Shown here piece by piece: positions 1-9,927 of a stretch of DNA of 48,777 bases. Source of the stretch: SKGA01 sp051819745 (GTDB lineage Archaea > Nanobdellota > Nanobdellia > Woesearchaeales > SKGA01); contig JBNJGO010000005.1 of NCBI GenBank assembly GCA_051819745.1, forward strand, positions 1-48,777, in the 5' to 3' direction. The translations under genes were made by a program, and so were the position numbers. How positions within the stretch are numbered: position 1 is the first letter of the stretch; each line of letters opens with the position of its first letter. The notes under the pieces were generated by a model that was not told where the DNA came from, searched no databases, and saw only the letters and a list, made by a program, of their open reading frames with translations.

Positions 1-3000
1 ATACGTTCAAGCTCTTTGCAAAGGATCTTGAAGGAAATCGTAACGACACACTTTCATACAAGACAGTTTCGGTAAAAGGGTTGGCACAGCTGGAATGGGA
101 TGCGCCGACAGGAGATCAGAACAGGACGACGTTGAATGTCAGCTGTGAAGTTATTGACAACGAGACCGGCAATCCGATCTCAGGATATCCGGTAACATTC
201 TATGATGGGGATCTCGGTTACTCTATAGGAAGCAATGATACGAACGATTCAGGAATCGCGCAGATACAATACGATTACTCGGGAGCGCTTGTCGGACCAG
301 ACGAGCTTTCATGTGAATTTAACGATGAACCATCGCTCAACTATGAAACAACAGGATCAACAACTGTCTCAGAGACGGTTGACTTCTACGGATACCTCAA
401 CGCGACTATATCTGATCCTGCTTCGAATCAAATATTATATCGTGGCAATGGAGAAATGCTAGATGTTACTGTCGTTGATGAATTTGATAATGTTCCACTT
501 GATGAAAATGGAAACACTGCTTCCTTATTTACAATATGGGATAATTCTTCCGACGAACAGATAGCGACAGGCATAAATACTATTTGGAATATTCCTTCAG
601 ATTACTCCTTAGGGGATGAGCTATTGAATGTAACTGTTTCAGAAAATTATTATTATTCATCAAATGATTCTGTCGATGTTGAAATACGAAGTTATGCCGA
701 GATAAATATGGATTCTCCTGCTAGCGATACATATCCTTTTGGACAAGATATAGATATTAATTGTACTGTCACAGATACCTCTCTTGCAACTACCATCTCT
801 AGTTATGATGTTAATTTCTATAATGATGGTGGTCTTTTAGGTATTGTTTCCACTGATGTTAATGGTGTTGCATCATTCCCTATTTCAACAACAACTCTTG
901 GAAATGGAGACCATCTTCTTAGTTGTAATATTTCTGACGATCCTGCTAATTATTATGATGTTGGTTTGAGTGATGAAGATTCAGTTAGTATTTCGGTTGA
1001 TGGTTCAAATCCTGAAATAAATTATGATGTTTCTACTGATAGTAATGGCACGTATAATAAATCTTGGATTTTTGTCAATGTAACTGTTATTGAAGATAAT
1101 ATAGATTCAGTCTTATTATTTTGGAATGGTGTTGCTCAATCGTTTGACACAAACGAGAGTACTGCTTATTATTCTAATATTTCTTCATTATCTGATGGAG
1201 AACATACATTTTATGCTTTTGTTAATGACACTATTGGTAATGAGAACCAAACTTCCTCTCGAAATATAACGCTTGATACTGGTGCTCCAAATCTTATAAT
1301 AGATACTCCTCTTTCAACGTATTACAACACCACTTCTATTGACTTGAATTACACTGCTAGCGATCAAAATAGAGATTCTTGTTGGTATTCTCTTGACGGG
1401 GGTCCACAACAAGTTATTCCTGGTTGTGCTAACATGTCTCTCTCACCATCTGAAGGAGTTCATACTATTGAAGTTGGTGTCAATGATACTGTTGGTTTTG
1501 ACACTGTCGAATCAGTTACCTTTACAACAGATTATACTTCTCCTAGTGTCTCTATCTCTTCCCCTCAAAATACTGTAGAATATACTGCTAAAGATATTGA
1601 TCTTAATTATACTGTAAGTGATAATACCTTAATTGATTCGTGTTGGTATTCTATTGATTCGCAATCGGTTCAACAACTACCTTCGTGCCAGAACACAAGT
1701 ATCTCTGGATTATCTAATGATAATCATACAATCGTTGTATTCACGAATGATACTGCAGGAAATGTGAATTCAGATTCTCACTGGTTTGAAGTAAATTATA
1801 GTGTGTTGACTGCAACACCAGTATATCCTTTGAATAATAGCGCTATAGCTAGTCAATCAATCGATGTTAATGTAACTACGAACAAACAAGCGACTGAGTG
1901 TAATTATTCTCTTGATGGCGGTGCATTTATTCCAATGACCAATTATACCTTGCTTGATTGGAACGCGACAGTAACGGGTCTTTCTCAAGGAGATCATACT
2001 GTTAGATTTACTTGTACTGACACCATTAATACTTCAACAACAGATATTGTTCATTTCACCGTTGATGTCCTCGCGCCAACCATTACATATAAAGATCCTA
2101 CTCCTCAGAATAATGATGGTCGTGCAGTTGATTGGACTTTGATTAACATTTCTTTGGATGAACCTGCTGATATTGTTAATCTTGAATGGGAAAATGAAAG
2201 TGCAATAGCTAATGTTTCTATGATTTCTGCTAATGAAACTTCTTATTATATTAATATGACAAATTTGAATGATGGAACTTATAATTTTACCGTCTATGCT
2301 AATGATAGTCTTGGCAATCTTGGCTCTGCGGAGACTAGAACTGTTGTTATTGCAACTATAGCCCCTAAAATAAATATTGATAGTCCTATGCAAACAGATT
2401 ATTCTAATAATGTTGTTGATTTGAATGTTTCATCAAATATGGAAATAACAAAATGGTGGTATGTTTTTAACGATAGAAATTTCTCTCTTGTTCCTAATAC
2501 TACAATCGCAGGAGTATTAGGTGCTAATGAGTTAACTGTTTATGGTCGGGATATATACGGTAAAGTGGGTAATGCTTCAATCAATTTCATCGTTAATGAT
2601 ACAACAATGTGGAATGATGAGTTTGATAGTCTGACTGGAATTGGAAATTCAACAAATGTAAAAACAACTGGTTCTGCTGAAATAGATTATTGTTGGCCTG
2701 TTCCTCGAAAAGATGATACTAGTGATTTCAAGAGAAATAGTTGTTGGAATTATAGGAAACCTCTTACTGTAAGCTCTTCAAGCGAACTTACTAATCAGCA
2801 AGTATTACTATCTCTTGATTTGAGTTCTGAAGAAAGTTCTGGATTATTACAATCTGCTTGTGAAGATATTAGATTAGGATTTTTGAATGAAACTTCTGGA
2901 GAAGATCAATCGCTTCCTTATTGGATAGATGATTGTTCAGATTATTCTGATATTAAAGTTTGGACTAAAATTCCTGTAATCTCAACGACAGGAACAACAG

Positions 3001-6000
3001 TTCATGTGTATTATGGTAACAATAAATCCTCAGATGCATCGAACGGAACTCAAGTGTTTGAATTATTTGATGATTTTGATACTGTTTCATCAACTGAGTG
3101 GGGTAGTAATGCGGTCAATTGGAATTCTGAAGATGGAATAGCGACACCTACAGTGGCAGGTTCTGGCTCGCGACTAACTTCAACATATACGACAGGTTCA
3201 GAATTCGCTACAGAATTATTCGTAGCGGCAAATTCTACAAGTGGAGCGGGAGGATACTTTGGAATCGGAAATGGTGCTGGAACAAAATATCTTCGGTTAT
3301 ATTTAGAACCTGAATCCAATCAAGTTAATCTTTACAATGGTGCAAATAATCAACAGTCCGTGGATTCAAGTAAACAACAACATTATACTGTTGAAACGGA
3401 TTTCACTACTGATTCTCATAAATTATATATTAATAATTCAAATACTCCTGATTTAAGCATAACAGGTTCTAGTTCTGGTTCGCAGTCTCAACCGACGTTT
3501 TACTCATATTATGTTGGTGGTTTAGAGATTGACACTTTTGCTGTTAGAAAATTACCTGTAACTTCTATAACAACCAGTTCACTCGGATCCCAACAACGTC
3601 CTGTTGTTAATGCGACGATGAAAACAAATTATATTACTCCAGATGTAATAACTGCATGGGATTCATTAACAGTCCAAGGGTCCTTCCCTTCTGGAACCTC
3701 AGCCGTATTTAGATTACTTAATCAAACAGGTGGTAATATTTGTAGTAATTTATCATATGCTCAAGTTTCTTCAGGATTTGATATTTGTTCTGATGCAGGA
3801 AACCAATCACTTGCTCTTGAAACAGATTTTATCACCGACTCTTCGACTGCGACTCCTTTGATAGATTCTCTTCAAATTTCTTGGATGGAAGAAGATTTAC
3901 AACCTCCTGTTGTTTCGCTTGTTTCCCCAGCACATATGAGTGGTGATAATGATGGCGATATTACTTTCTCTTACCAAGTTACAGACATAGGGGATGTGCA
4001 AAGTTGTACTCTATATGTAGATGATAATTCATTACAAACAAATATTTCTTCACTTGAAGGAACGACTAGAACCTTTTCAGAATCAGGTTTTTTGCCTGCT
4101 GATTATACCTGGAATGTGGAATGTACTGATACTAACGGTAATTCTGCAAACTCAACCCAACGAACAGTAACGGTTATCGATACGACGGTATTTGATCAAG
4201 CAACTGATTTATCAACTGAAAATATTTCTCAAATTAGTGATTTTACTGTTGAAAATAGTTTATTTGGTTCAGTAAATTATACTGCACCTGTAAATTTGAT
4301 TGGCGGTGCAAATATTTCTTCACTGATAAACATATCAACAAATAATGTAACGGTCAATACAATCACTGAACCAAGAATAAATGAGTCTGCAATCATAACC
4401 ATGTATGGTCTTGATTACAAAGCGACTCCTTTAATTCTTAAAGATAACACCTTGTGTCTAACGCCTGCGTGTCAAGTGAACAGTTATGCTCCATCTACAG
4501 GAACTCTTGTGTTTAACGTTAGTGGATTTAGCAGTTATACTACTATTAATAATTCAGCATTGAATATATCTGATGATGTTGATAAAGGACTGACCAAAAG
4601 AGCACAGGAAAACGTAACCTTCTATGCAAACTATACCTTCTTTGACTCAGGAGACTCGATCAACGGTTCGGGAGTGTATTGTGAAATACAATTTGAAGAA
4701 GGCACTTGGACTACTCCAGAGACAATGAGCTACGATGAGAATGAAAGGATATACACCTATAACCACTCGTTTGCAACCAAAGGATCTTACAACTGGTCGG
4801 TCTATTGTAACGGAACAGCACAAGACGGAGAGCCGATCAACCTGACTGATAATGTCACCGTAAATGAATTCATCGCCCCTGATACTACAACTCCGGACAT
4901 AGAATATGTTGAGCCAACAGACAATAATACGCAAGTAGTATCGAGAACATGGTCATATATCAACGTCAGCGCTAATGACACCAACGATATGAGTGGATTT
5001 ATCGATATGGATAATCAATTACTCGGGTACTGGAGTTTTGATGAATACTCCGGTTCGACAATTGTCGATCACTCCAGCTTCGAAAACAATGCAACCCTAT
5101 ACAGCGGAGCTAGCGTTAGTGGTGGTGTATACGATGAAATAAGAGGTAATTACTCTCAATTAGATGGTGATGACGATTATGTTGCTGCATCCTATGACCA
5201 GATATACGATGTAGAGGGTGAATTCACCCTCGAAATGTGGGTTAAAGAAGGATCACAACAGAACAGCTGGGCAACTCTTGCCAACAGAAATGGTGATAAT
5301 GGTTTTAACTTACAACACAATAACGCAAATACTGAATTCGAATTTGCAGTTGATACCAGTGAAGGAAGACAATTTATCAACCAAGCACCACCAGGGGGCA
5401 TTAACCAAGGAGAATGGTACCACGTAGCTGGAGTGTATGACGGCTCAAACATAAGACTATATGTCAATGGTGAAGAAATAGATAGCGGATCACACTCAGG
5501 AACGGTCAATCCATCAACAAGCGACCTTTATGTGGGAGCACGATATGTATATGGAAGTACAGATAGAGAATTCAACGGTTCAATTGATGAAGTGAAATAT
5601 TGGAATAGAAGTCTCTCGCCAGAAGAAATCAACGCAAGCTACATCCTGGATGCCAATGCATTCAAAAGGAATGTAACGAGTCTAGTTAATGGAACTCACT
5701 CTTTTGACGCTTGCGTCATCGATAAAGGAGGAAATAAGAATTGCACCGAAACAAGATCGATCATAATCGACCAAAACATCCCTGAAATAAGTTATGTTCC
5801 ACCAACACCAGAAGATAACGAGTACACCTCAGAAAACTGGGTGTATGTCAACGTTAGTGTTGTCGAACAGAATCTTGATACAGTAACCCTTGATTGGAAC
5901 GGAACGAATGAGACATTATCATGTCAAGGAAGCTCTCCGAATCATGTATGCGGAATCAACAAGACAGGTCTTGTAACAGGAAACTACACCATCAAAGGAT

Positions 6001-8861
6001 ATGCGAATGATAGCGCAGGATTCGAAAATAACACCTTGCAACGAAATGTCATCGTGGATCTTGATAATCCGCTAGCAACAATCCAATCACCCGGTAACAA
6101 CTCCTACCATGACACCACAAACAGTCTCGATTTAAATTACACCGTTTCGGATAATTACAATATCGATACGTGTAGCTATTCGATCGATAACGCTGCCTGG
6201 CAAGAAATACCTGGATGTAACAATATCACACTACCGAGTCTTACAAACGATGTTCACAACATAACATTGCGTGTAAATGATACTGCAGGAAATGTGAATA
6301 CAACCACTCATCATTTCGAGATAAATCTCTCAAGCCTTGATATAATACCTTCATATCCGATAAACACAACGTTCCACAATGAATCAACCATCGATTTGAA
6401 TATCAGTGTCAACAGACCGGTAACTAGTTGTAATTACACTCTCGATTCAGGAATCGCCGTTTCGATGACAAACACCTCATCTGTTGATTGGACGGCAAGT
6501 GCAACGTCATTATCAGAAGGAGAACACATTGCCAATTACACTTGTGACGATGGTATGGGAACACAAGCTAACGAAATAGTCAATTTCACCATCGATACAA
6601 CACAACCAACATTGACACTTTCTACTCCTGTCAATGAGAACCACTACAACTCCCAAGATATCGATGTCAATTATACCGCGACAGATCAAACAAACCTGAC
6701 TTGCTCGTACTCTCTTGATGAAGGGGTTTTCAATACAATAACGGATTGTCAAAACTTCACGCTATCAACGCTATCTCAAGGAAGACACAATATCACACTC
6801 AAGGTGGTCGATGAAGCTCTTAATGAGAATACAGTATTCGCTAACTTTACCGTCGATACCATCCTGCCAAACATAACAATAGAATCACCTCATAACACAA
6901 GCTATAATCATACTGAGATACCATTCAATATCACAACAAACGAACCAACAACGACATGCGAGTATGACATCAACAATACAGGTAATGTCAGCATGAATGC
7001 AGTCAGCCAAACACAATACAATGCAAGTCCTGCGCTTACAGACGGAAAATACAATGTTACCTTCCACTGTAATGATACTGCTGGAAATAGCAATGAGAAA
7101 ACAATTTCGTATGTCATTGACACAATAAAACCATCTCTTGACTTCATCCCACCAACCAAAACTGACGGGGCAACCATTTCAGAAAACCGAACGACCTTCA
7201 ATCTATCAATACATGATGCCACAACTACAAGTAGCTATATTGACTTTAATAACGAATTAGTCGGTTACTGGAATTTTGAGACCATGATTGATTCAACCAC
7301 GGTTAAAGATTCTTCCTCATACGGCTTTAACGGCACTCTACAAAATACCGTGCAATTGGATACAAACAAGAATATCAGAGGTCGATACGCCACATTCAAT
7401 GGAATCGATCAAGATATAAAGATCCCTCATCAAGACGAATTAGATATTACCGGGAACGTTTCAGTAGAAGCATGGGTTAAAGAAGGAAACCAATCAAACA
7501 GTTGGGCTAATATTGTTAACAGAAACGGAAATGATGGTTATAGAATACAACACAACCAAGAAAATACAGAATTTGAATTCGGAGCGGGTGGGGATTATGT
7601 CAGCGGTGCTCTCGGCGAAGGAATACTACAAGGGAAATGGTATCATGTGGTAGGAACGTATGATGGTCAAACATTACGATTATATGTCAACGGAGAACTC
7701 GTTTCCTCAAAATCCGAAACAGGCCCAACCCAATCTTCAACAGCTGATCTTTACATAGGAAGTTATCAAGGTCTGAGCAGGCAATTCAACGGATCAATCG
7801 ACGAAGTCAAGATATGGAATACCACGCTTACACCAGAACAAATCAATGCCAGCTACCAATCAAAAGCAACAGTGGCGCTAAACAAGTCCGACCTTCAAGA
7901 CGGCACGTACGAATATGATGGCTGTGCTATAGATAGCGCTGGAAATTATAATTGCACGACACAAACAATAACAATCTCATCAACACCAGATATCGACCTG
8001 TATGTAGAATCGATGAAACTCAACGAAACGTCAATTGTAGAAAATGATGTTGTAGATGTGATACTGAATATTACTAACAACGGAACGGCAGTTGCAGAAA
8101 ATGTCACTGTCGATCTTAACATATCTATATGGAGAGGGACAAAACAAGTCGTCTCCTCACTTAACGATACGATAGATATTATTGGAGATAGTTCTCAAGA
8201 AGTAACCTTTGAGTGGATGGCAGGACTAGGAACATACTATTTTGATGCATACCTTGATTCGAACAACAGTATCTCAGAGTTCAATGAAACCAACAACAAT
8301 AAAACCATAAATACCTCTGTCTCTGCATGGCAATTATTATACGGTGATTACAATTATACATACATACTTGGAGATGCAACCAATAAGAACTTCATAAACT
8401 GGTCTAATTTTGTTGCAAAAGGAAATGTCTATTATTCGGATGTAGATGCGAATTATTATCCATTCGACCTCAAACCCCTAAACGGAACGAACGATTTCCA
8501 GGAACTGGATCAGGCACTTGGAATGACATATTTCAACGATTCAATCAAAAAAGTTTTTGATGTTGATAATAATGGTATGGCTGATCAAACAACAAGTTTT
8601 ACCGTTGGTGGAAGTCAAATTGAAAATGTTCCTATTATTGATTCAACCAGTGCTGGAACATTCATAACAGGACTATTATGGGATTCTGCTGATGGTGGAA
8701 GCGAGTATGATGGTTCGCAAGATGTTATTGTCATAACAAAACTTAACGAATCAACTGCTGGTTTATTTGGAACATATGATTATGAAGTTCGACTACCTGT
8801 TCTATTGAGAAACCAAACTGGAATTACAAATCAAATAGAACGATATGATGAACTCCAATAA
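1..8861 (+). CDS. Giant secreted Ig-like/LamG surface protein (5' end outside window)
   Basis: The reading frame is open from base 3, so the gene begins upstream; the TTG at 81 is only the first start-like codon in view. Residues are counted from it. Order: tandem Ig-like repeats (about 1-870), many carrying a Cys pair in a C-x-YS-x-D ... PGC pattern; a DUF2341 domain (about 886-995) followed by a lectin-like beta-sandwich (to about 1160); more Ig-like repeats; LamG 1 (about 1647-1853); Ig-like repeats; LamG 2 (about 2392-2590); a CARDB-like domain (about 2635-2747); and a C-terminal domain (2750-2926) resembling the small secreted proteins at 21053 and 21947. No C-terminal membrane helix is present. 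LamG and Ig-like folds typically bind glycans or proteins, so a cell-surface adhesin or coat role is likely. Codon use changes along the gene near 420, 4570 and 8540. N-x-S/T sequons are very frequent. Confidence 0.9.
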   Translation, partial: TFKLFAKDLEGNRNDTLSYKTVSVKGLAQLEWDAPTGDQNRTTLNVSCEVIDNETGNPISGYPVTFYDGDLGYSIGSNDTNDSGIAQIQYDYSGALVGPDELSCEFNDEPSLNYETTGSTTVSETVDFYGYLNATISDPASNQILYRGNGEMLDVTVVDEFDNVPLDENGNTASLFTIWDNSSDEQIATGINTIWNIPSDYSLGDELLNVTVSENYYYSSNDSVDVEIRSYAEINMDSPASDTYPFGQDIDINCTVTDTSLATTISSYDVNFYNDGGLLGIVSTDVNGVASFPISTTTLGNGDHLLSCNISDDPANYYDVGLSDEDSVSISVDGSNPEINYDVSTDSNGTYNKSWIFVNVTVIEDNIDSVLLFWNGVAQSFDTNESTAYYSNISSLSDGEHTFYAFVNDTIGNENQTSSRNITLDTGAPNLIIDTPLSTYYNTTSIDLNYTASDQNRDSCWYSLDGGPQQVIPGCANMSLSPSEGVHTIEVGVNDTVGFDTVESVTFTTDYTSPSVSISSPQNTVEYTAKDIDLNYTVSDNTLIDSCWYSIDSQSVQQLPSCQNTSISGLSNDNHTIVVFTNDTAGNVNSDSHWFEVNYSVLTATPVYPLNNSAIASQSIDVNVTTNKQATECNYSLDGGAFIPMTNYTLLDWNATVTGLSQGDHTVRFTCTDTINTSTTDIVHFTVDVLAPTITYKDPTPQNNDGRAVDWTLINISLDEPADIVNLEWENESAIANVSMISANETSYYINMTNLNDGTYNFTVYANDSLGNLGSAETRTVVIATIAPKINIDSPMQTDYSNNVVDLNVSSNMEITKWWYVFNDRNFSLVPNTTIAGVLGANELTVYGRDIYGKVGNASINFIVNDTTMWNDEFDSLTGIGNSTNVKTTGSAEIDYCWPVPRKDDTSDFKRNSCWNYRKPLTVSSSSELTNQQVLLSLDLSSEESSGLLQSACEDIRLGFLNETSGEDQSLPYWIDDCSDYSDIKVWTKIPVISTTGTTVHVYYGNNKSSDASNGTQVFELFDDFDTVSSTEWGSNAVNWNSEDGIATPTVAGSGSRLTSTYTTGSEFATELFVAANSTSGAGGYFGIGNGAGTKYLRLYLEPESNQVNLYNGANNQQSVDSSKQQHYTVETDFTTDSHKLYINNSNTPDLSITGSSSGSQSQPTFYSYYVGGLEIDTFAVRKLPVTSITTSSLGSQQRPVVNATMKTNYITPDVITAWDSLTVQGSFPSGTSAVFRLLNQTGGNICSNLSYAQVSSGFDICSDAGNQSLALETDFITDSSTATPLIDSLQISWMEEDLQPPVVSLVSPAHMSGDNDGDITFSYQVTDIGDVQSCTLYVDDNSLQTNISSLEGTTRTFSESGFLPADYTWNVECTDTNGNSANSTQRTVTVIDTTVFDQATDLSTENISQISDFTVENSLFGSVNYTAPVNLIGGANISSLINISTNNVTVNTITEPRINESAIITMYGLDYKATPLILKDNTLCLTPACQVNSYAPSTGTLVFNVSGFSSYTTINNSALNISDDVDKGLTKRAQENVTFYANYTFFDSGDSINGSGVYCEIQFEEGTWTTPETMSYDENERIYTYNHSFATKGSYNWSVYCNGTAQDGEPINLTDNVTVNEFIAPDTTTPDIEYVEPTDNNTQVVSRTWSYINVSANDTNDMSGFIDMDNQLLGYWSFDEYSGSTIVDHSSFENNATLYSGASVSGGVYDEIRGNYSQLDGDDDYVAASYDQIYDVEGEFTLEMWVKEGSQQNSWATLANRNGDNGFNLQHNNANTEFEFAVDTSEGRQFINQAPPGGINQGEWYHVAGVYDGSNIRLYVNGEEIDSGSHSGTVNPSTSDLYVGARYVYGSTDREFNGSIDEVKYWNRSLSPEEINASYILDANAFKRNVTSLVNGTHSFDACVIDKGGNKNCTETRSIIIDQNIPEISYVPPTPEDNEYTSENWVYVNVSVVEQNLDTVTLDWNGTNETLSCQGSSPNHVCGINKTGLVTGNYTIKGYANDSAGFENNTLQRNVIVDLDNPLATIQSPGNNSYHDTTNSLDLNYTVSDNYNIDTCSYSIDNAAWQEIPGCNNITLPSLTNDVHNITLRVNDTAGNVNTTTHHFEINLSSLDIIPSYPINTTFHNESTIDLNISVNRPVTSCNYTLDSGIAVSMTNTSSVDWTASATSLSEGEHIANYTCDDGMGTQANEIVNFTIDTTQPTLTLSTPVNENHYNSQDIDVNYTATDQTNLTCSYSLDEGVFNTITDCQNFTLSTLSQGRHNITLKVVDEALNENTVFANFTVDTILPNITIESPHNTSYNHTEIPFNITTNEPTTTCEYDINNTGNVSMNAVSQTQYNASPALTDGKYNVTFHCNDTAGNSNEKTISYVIDTIKPSLDFIPPTKTDGATISENRTTFNLSIHDATTTSSYIDFNNELVGYWNFETMIDSTTVKDSSSYGFNGTLQNTVQLDTNKNIRGRYATFNGIDQDIKIPHQDELDITGNVSVEAWVKEGNQSNSWANIVNRNGNDGYRIQHNQENTEFEFGAGGDYVSGALGEGILQGKWYHVVGTYDGQTLRLYVNGELVSSKSETGPTQSSTADLYIGSYQGLSRQFNGSIDEVKIWNTTLTPEQINASYQSKATVALNKSDLQDGTYEYDGCAIDSAGNYNCTTQTITISSTPDIDLYVESMKLNETSIVENDVVDVILNITNNGTAVAENVTVDLNISIWRGTKQVVSSLNDTIDIIGDSSQEVTFEWMAGLGTYYFDAYLDSNNSISEFNETNNNKTINTSVSAWQLLYGDYNYTYILGDATNKNFINWSNFVAKGNVYYSDVDANYYPFDLKPLNGTNDFQELDQALGMTYFNDSIKKVFDVDNNGMADQTTSFTVGGSQIENVPIIDSTSAGTFITGLLWDSADGGSEYDGSQDVIVITKLNESTAGLFGTYDYEVRLPVLLRNQTGITNQIERYDELQ

Positions 8862-8883
8862 ATACATAATGCCTTATAGGTAA

Positions 8884-8893
8884 ATTTATAAAA
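8884..8893 (+). promoter_or_regulatory. TATA box for the 8950-16433 operon
   Basis: TTTATAAAAT lies in the 88-base gap after the giant gene. Transcription would start near 8915, leaving a leader of about 35 bases before the ATG at 8950. The five following genes could therefore be transcribed separately from the giant gene. Confidence 0.6.
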
Positions 8894-8949
8894 TAAAATG
8901 TGTCGTCAATTATATTGTTGTGAAAAAATATGAATATAAAGGTGTTTTT

Positions 8950-9927
8950 ATGAAGATTCACTCGTTTAAACAAGCGAAACAAAATAAGTCAGTGTTATCG
9001 CTACTTATAGTGCTTGCAGTAATTTTATCCTCTGCAGTTATAGCTATTGATGGTAACTCATCGGAAAATCTTACTCTAAACCATTCTTTCAATAATACTA
9101 CTATTATGAATGATTCCTTGAATGATACACTCGCATTTCCATCAAATGATTCGCAAGATGATTCTTTTGTTATTTCAAATGACTCTATTATTGAAAACTC
9201 AACAACACGTAATGCAACTTTAAACACTACTTTCAATAAGACAAACACTACTGATAATGGAACTACTACTATAATAGAAAATATTTCTTCAAACTTCTCT
9301 AACGGATTGCGAGGAACAATAATTAATGGTTCGAGTGTAATTAATAATTCTTCTTCGTTCTATCTTAAATTAGGTGATGAAAATATAACTTCGATGAACA
9401 TATCTGTTCTTTCTTCAAATCAGGAAGAAGTCGTAGTTGGAAAAGAGGTTATTCTTACTCAAACATTGAGTGTTCACAATAGTGGTGATGAAATAATAAC
9501 ACCAACTATTAATTTATGGGATGTTGAAGTTGGAACACATTTGATTAATAGTACAACTTCGCTTGAAGTTTATGATGATGATGTTTTAATTTCAGAACAA
9601 CCTTTATTTTCTCAAAAAATTAATCCTGGTCAGACTATTGATCTTAGAGTTGTTTATACATTACCTCCTGTACTGGTTGAAACATTTTGTAACCAGACCA
9701 CTTTACAAGATACCTTGCCTGAAGATGCAACAATTCTTAACCATACTATTGATCCAAATACTGTTTTAGGTACAACCTGCAGGATAGACATAACTCATGC
9801 TGGGAAATATCCTTACAAAAAATTTCTAGCTCCTATAAATATTTCTTTCACTGGAAATCTTAAAACAATCACTAATGCAAAGACTGGAGAGGAGTTAGTT
9901 CTCACTGAAAATAAACTTATACTATGA
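8950..9927 (+). CDS. Secreted protein with a sequon-saturated Asn/Thr/Ser stalk
   Basis: 325 residues. I chose the ATG at 8950 because GGTG at 8941-8944 lies exactly five bases upstream; an in-frame GTG at 8920 has no such site. An N-terminal signal peptide (hydrophobic residues 15-32 after a Lys-containing start) leads into residues 36-152, which hold 22 N-x-S/T sequons. Residues 153-325 look like a beta-sandwich of the CARDB/DUF11 kind, with two Cys. No membrane anchor is seen. The last codons overlap the next gene by ATGA, so the two are probably translationally coupled. The family is not recognised. A heavily N-glycosylated extracellular spacer or stalk is my inference from the sequons. 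Confidence 0.8.
   Translation: MKIHSFKQAKQNKSVLSLLIVLAVILSSAVIAIDGNSSENLTLNHSFNNTTIMNDSLNDTLAFPSNDSQDDSFVISNDSIIENSTTRNATLNTTFNKTNTTDNGTTTIIENISSNFSNGLRGTIINGSSVINNSSSFYLKLGDENITSMNISVLSSNQEEVVVGKEVILTQTLSVHNSGDEIITPTINLWDVEVGTHLINSTTSLEVYDDDVLISEQPLFSQKINPGQTIDLRVVYTLPPVLVETFCNQTTLQDTLPEDATILNHTIDPNTVLGTTCRIDITHAGKYPYKKFLAPINISFTGNLKTITNAKTGEELVLTENKLIL

Noticed and set aside
6885..7222. Antisense frames within the giant gene
   Set aside because: They are shadows of the real gene in other frames, without signals of their own.
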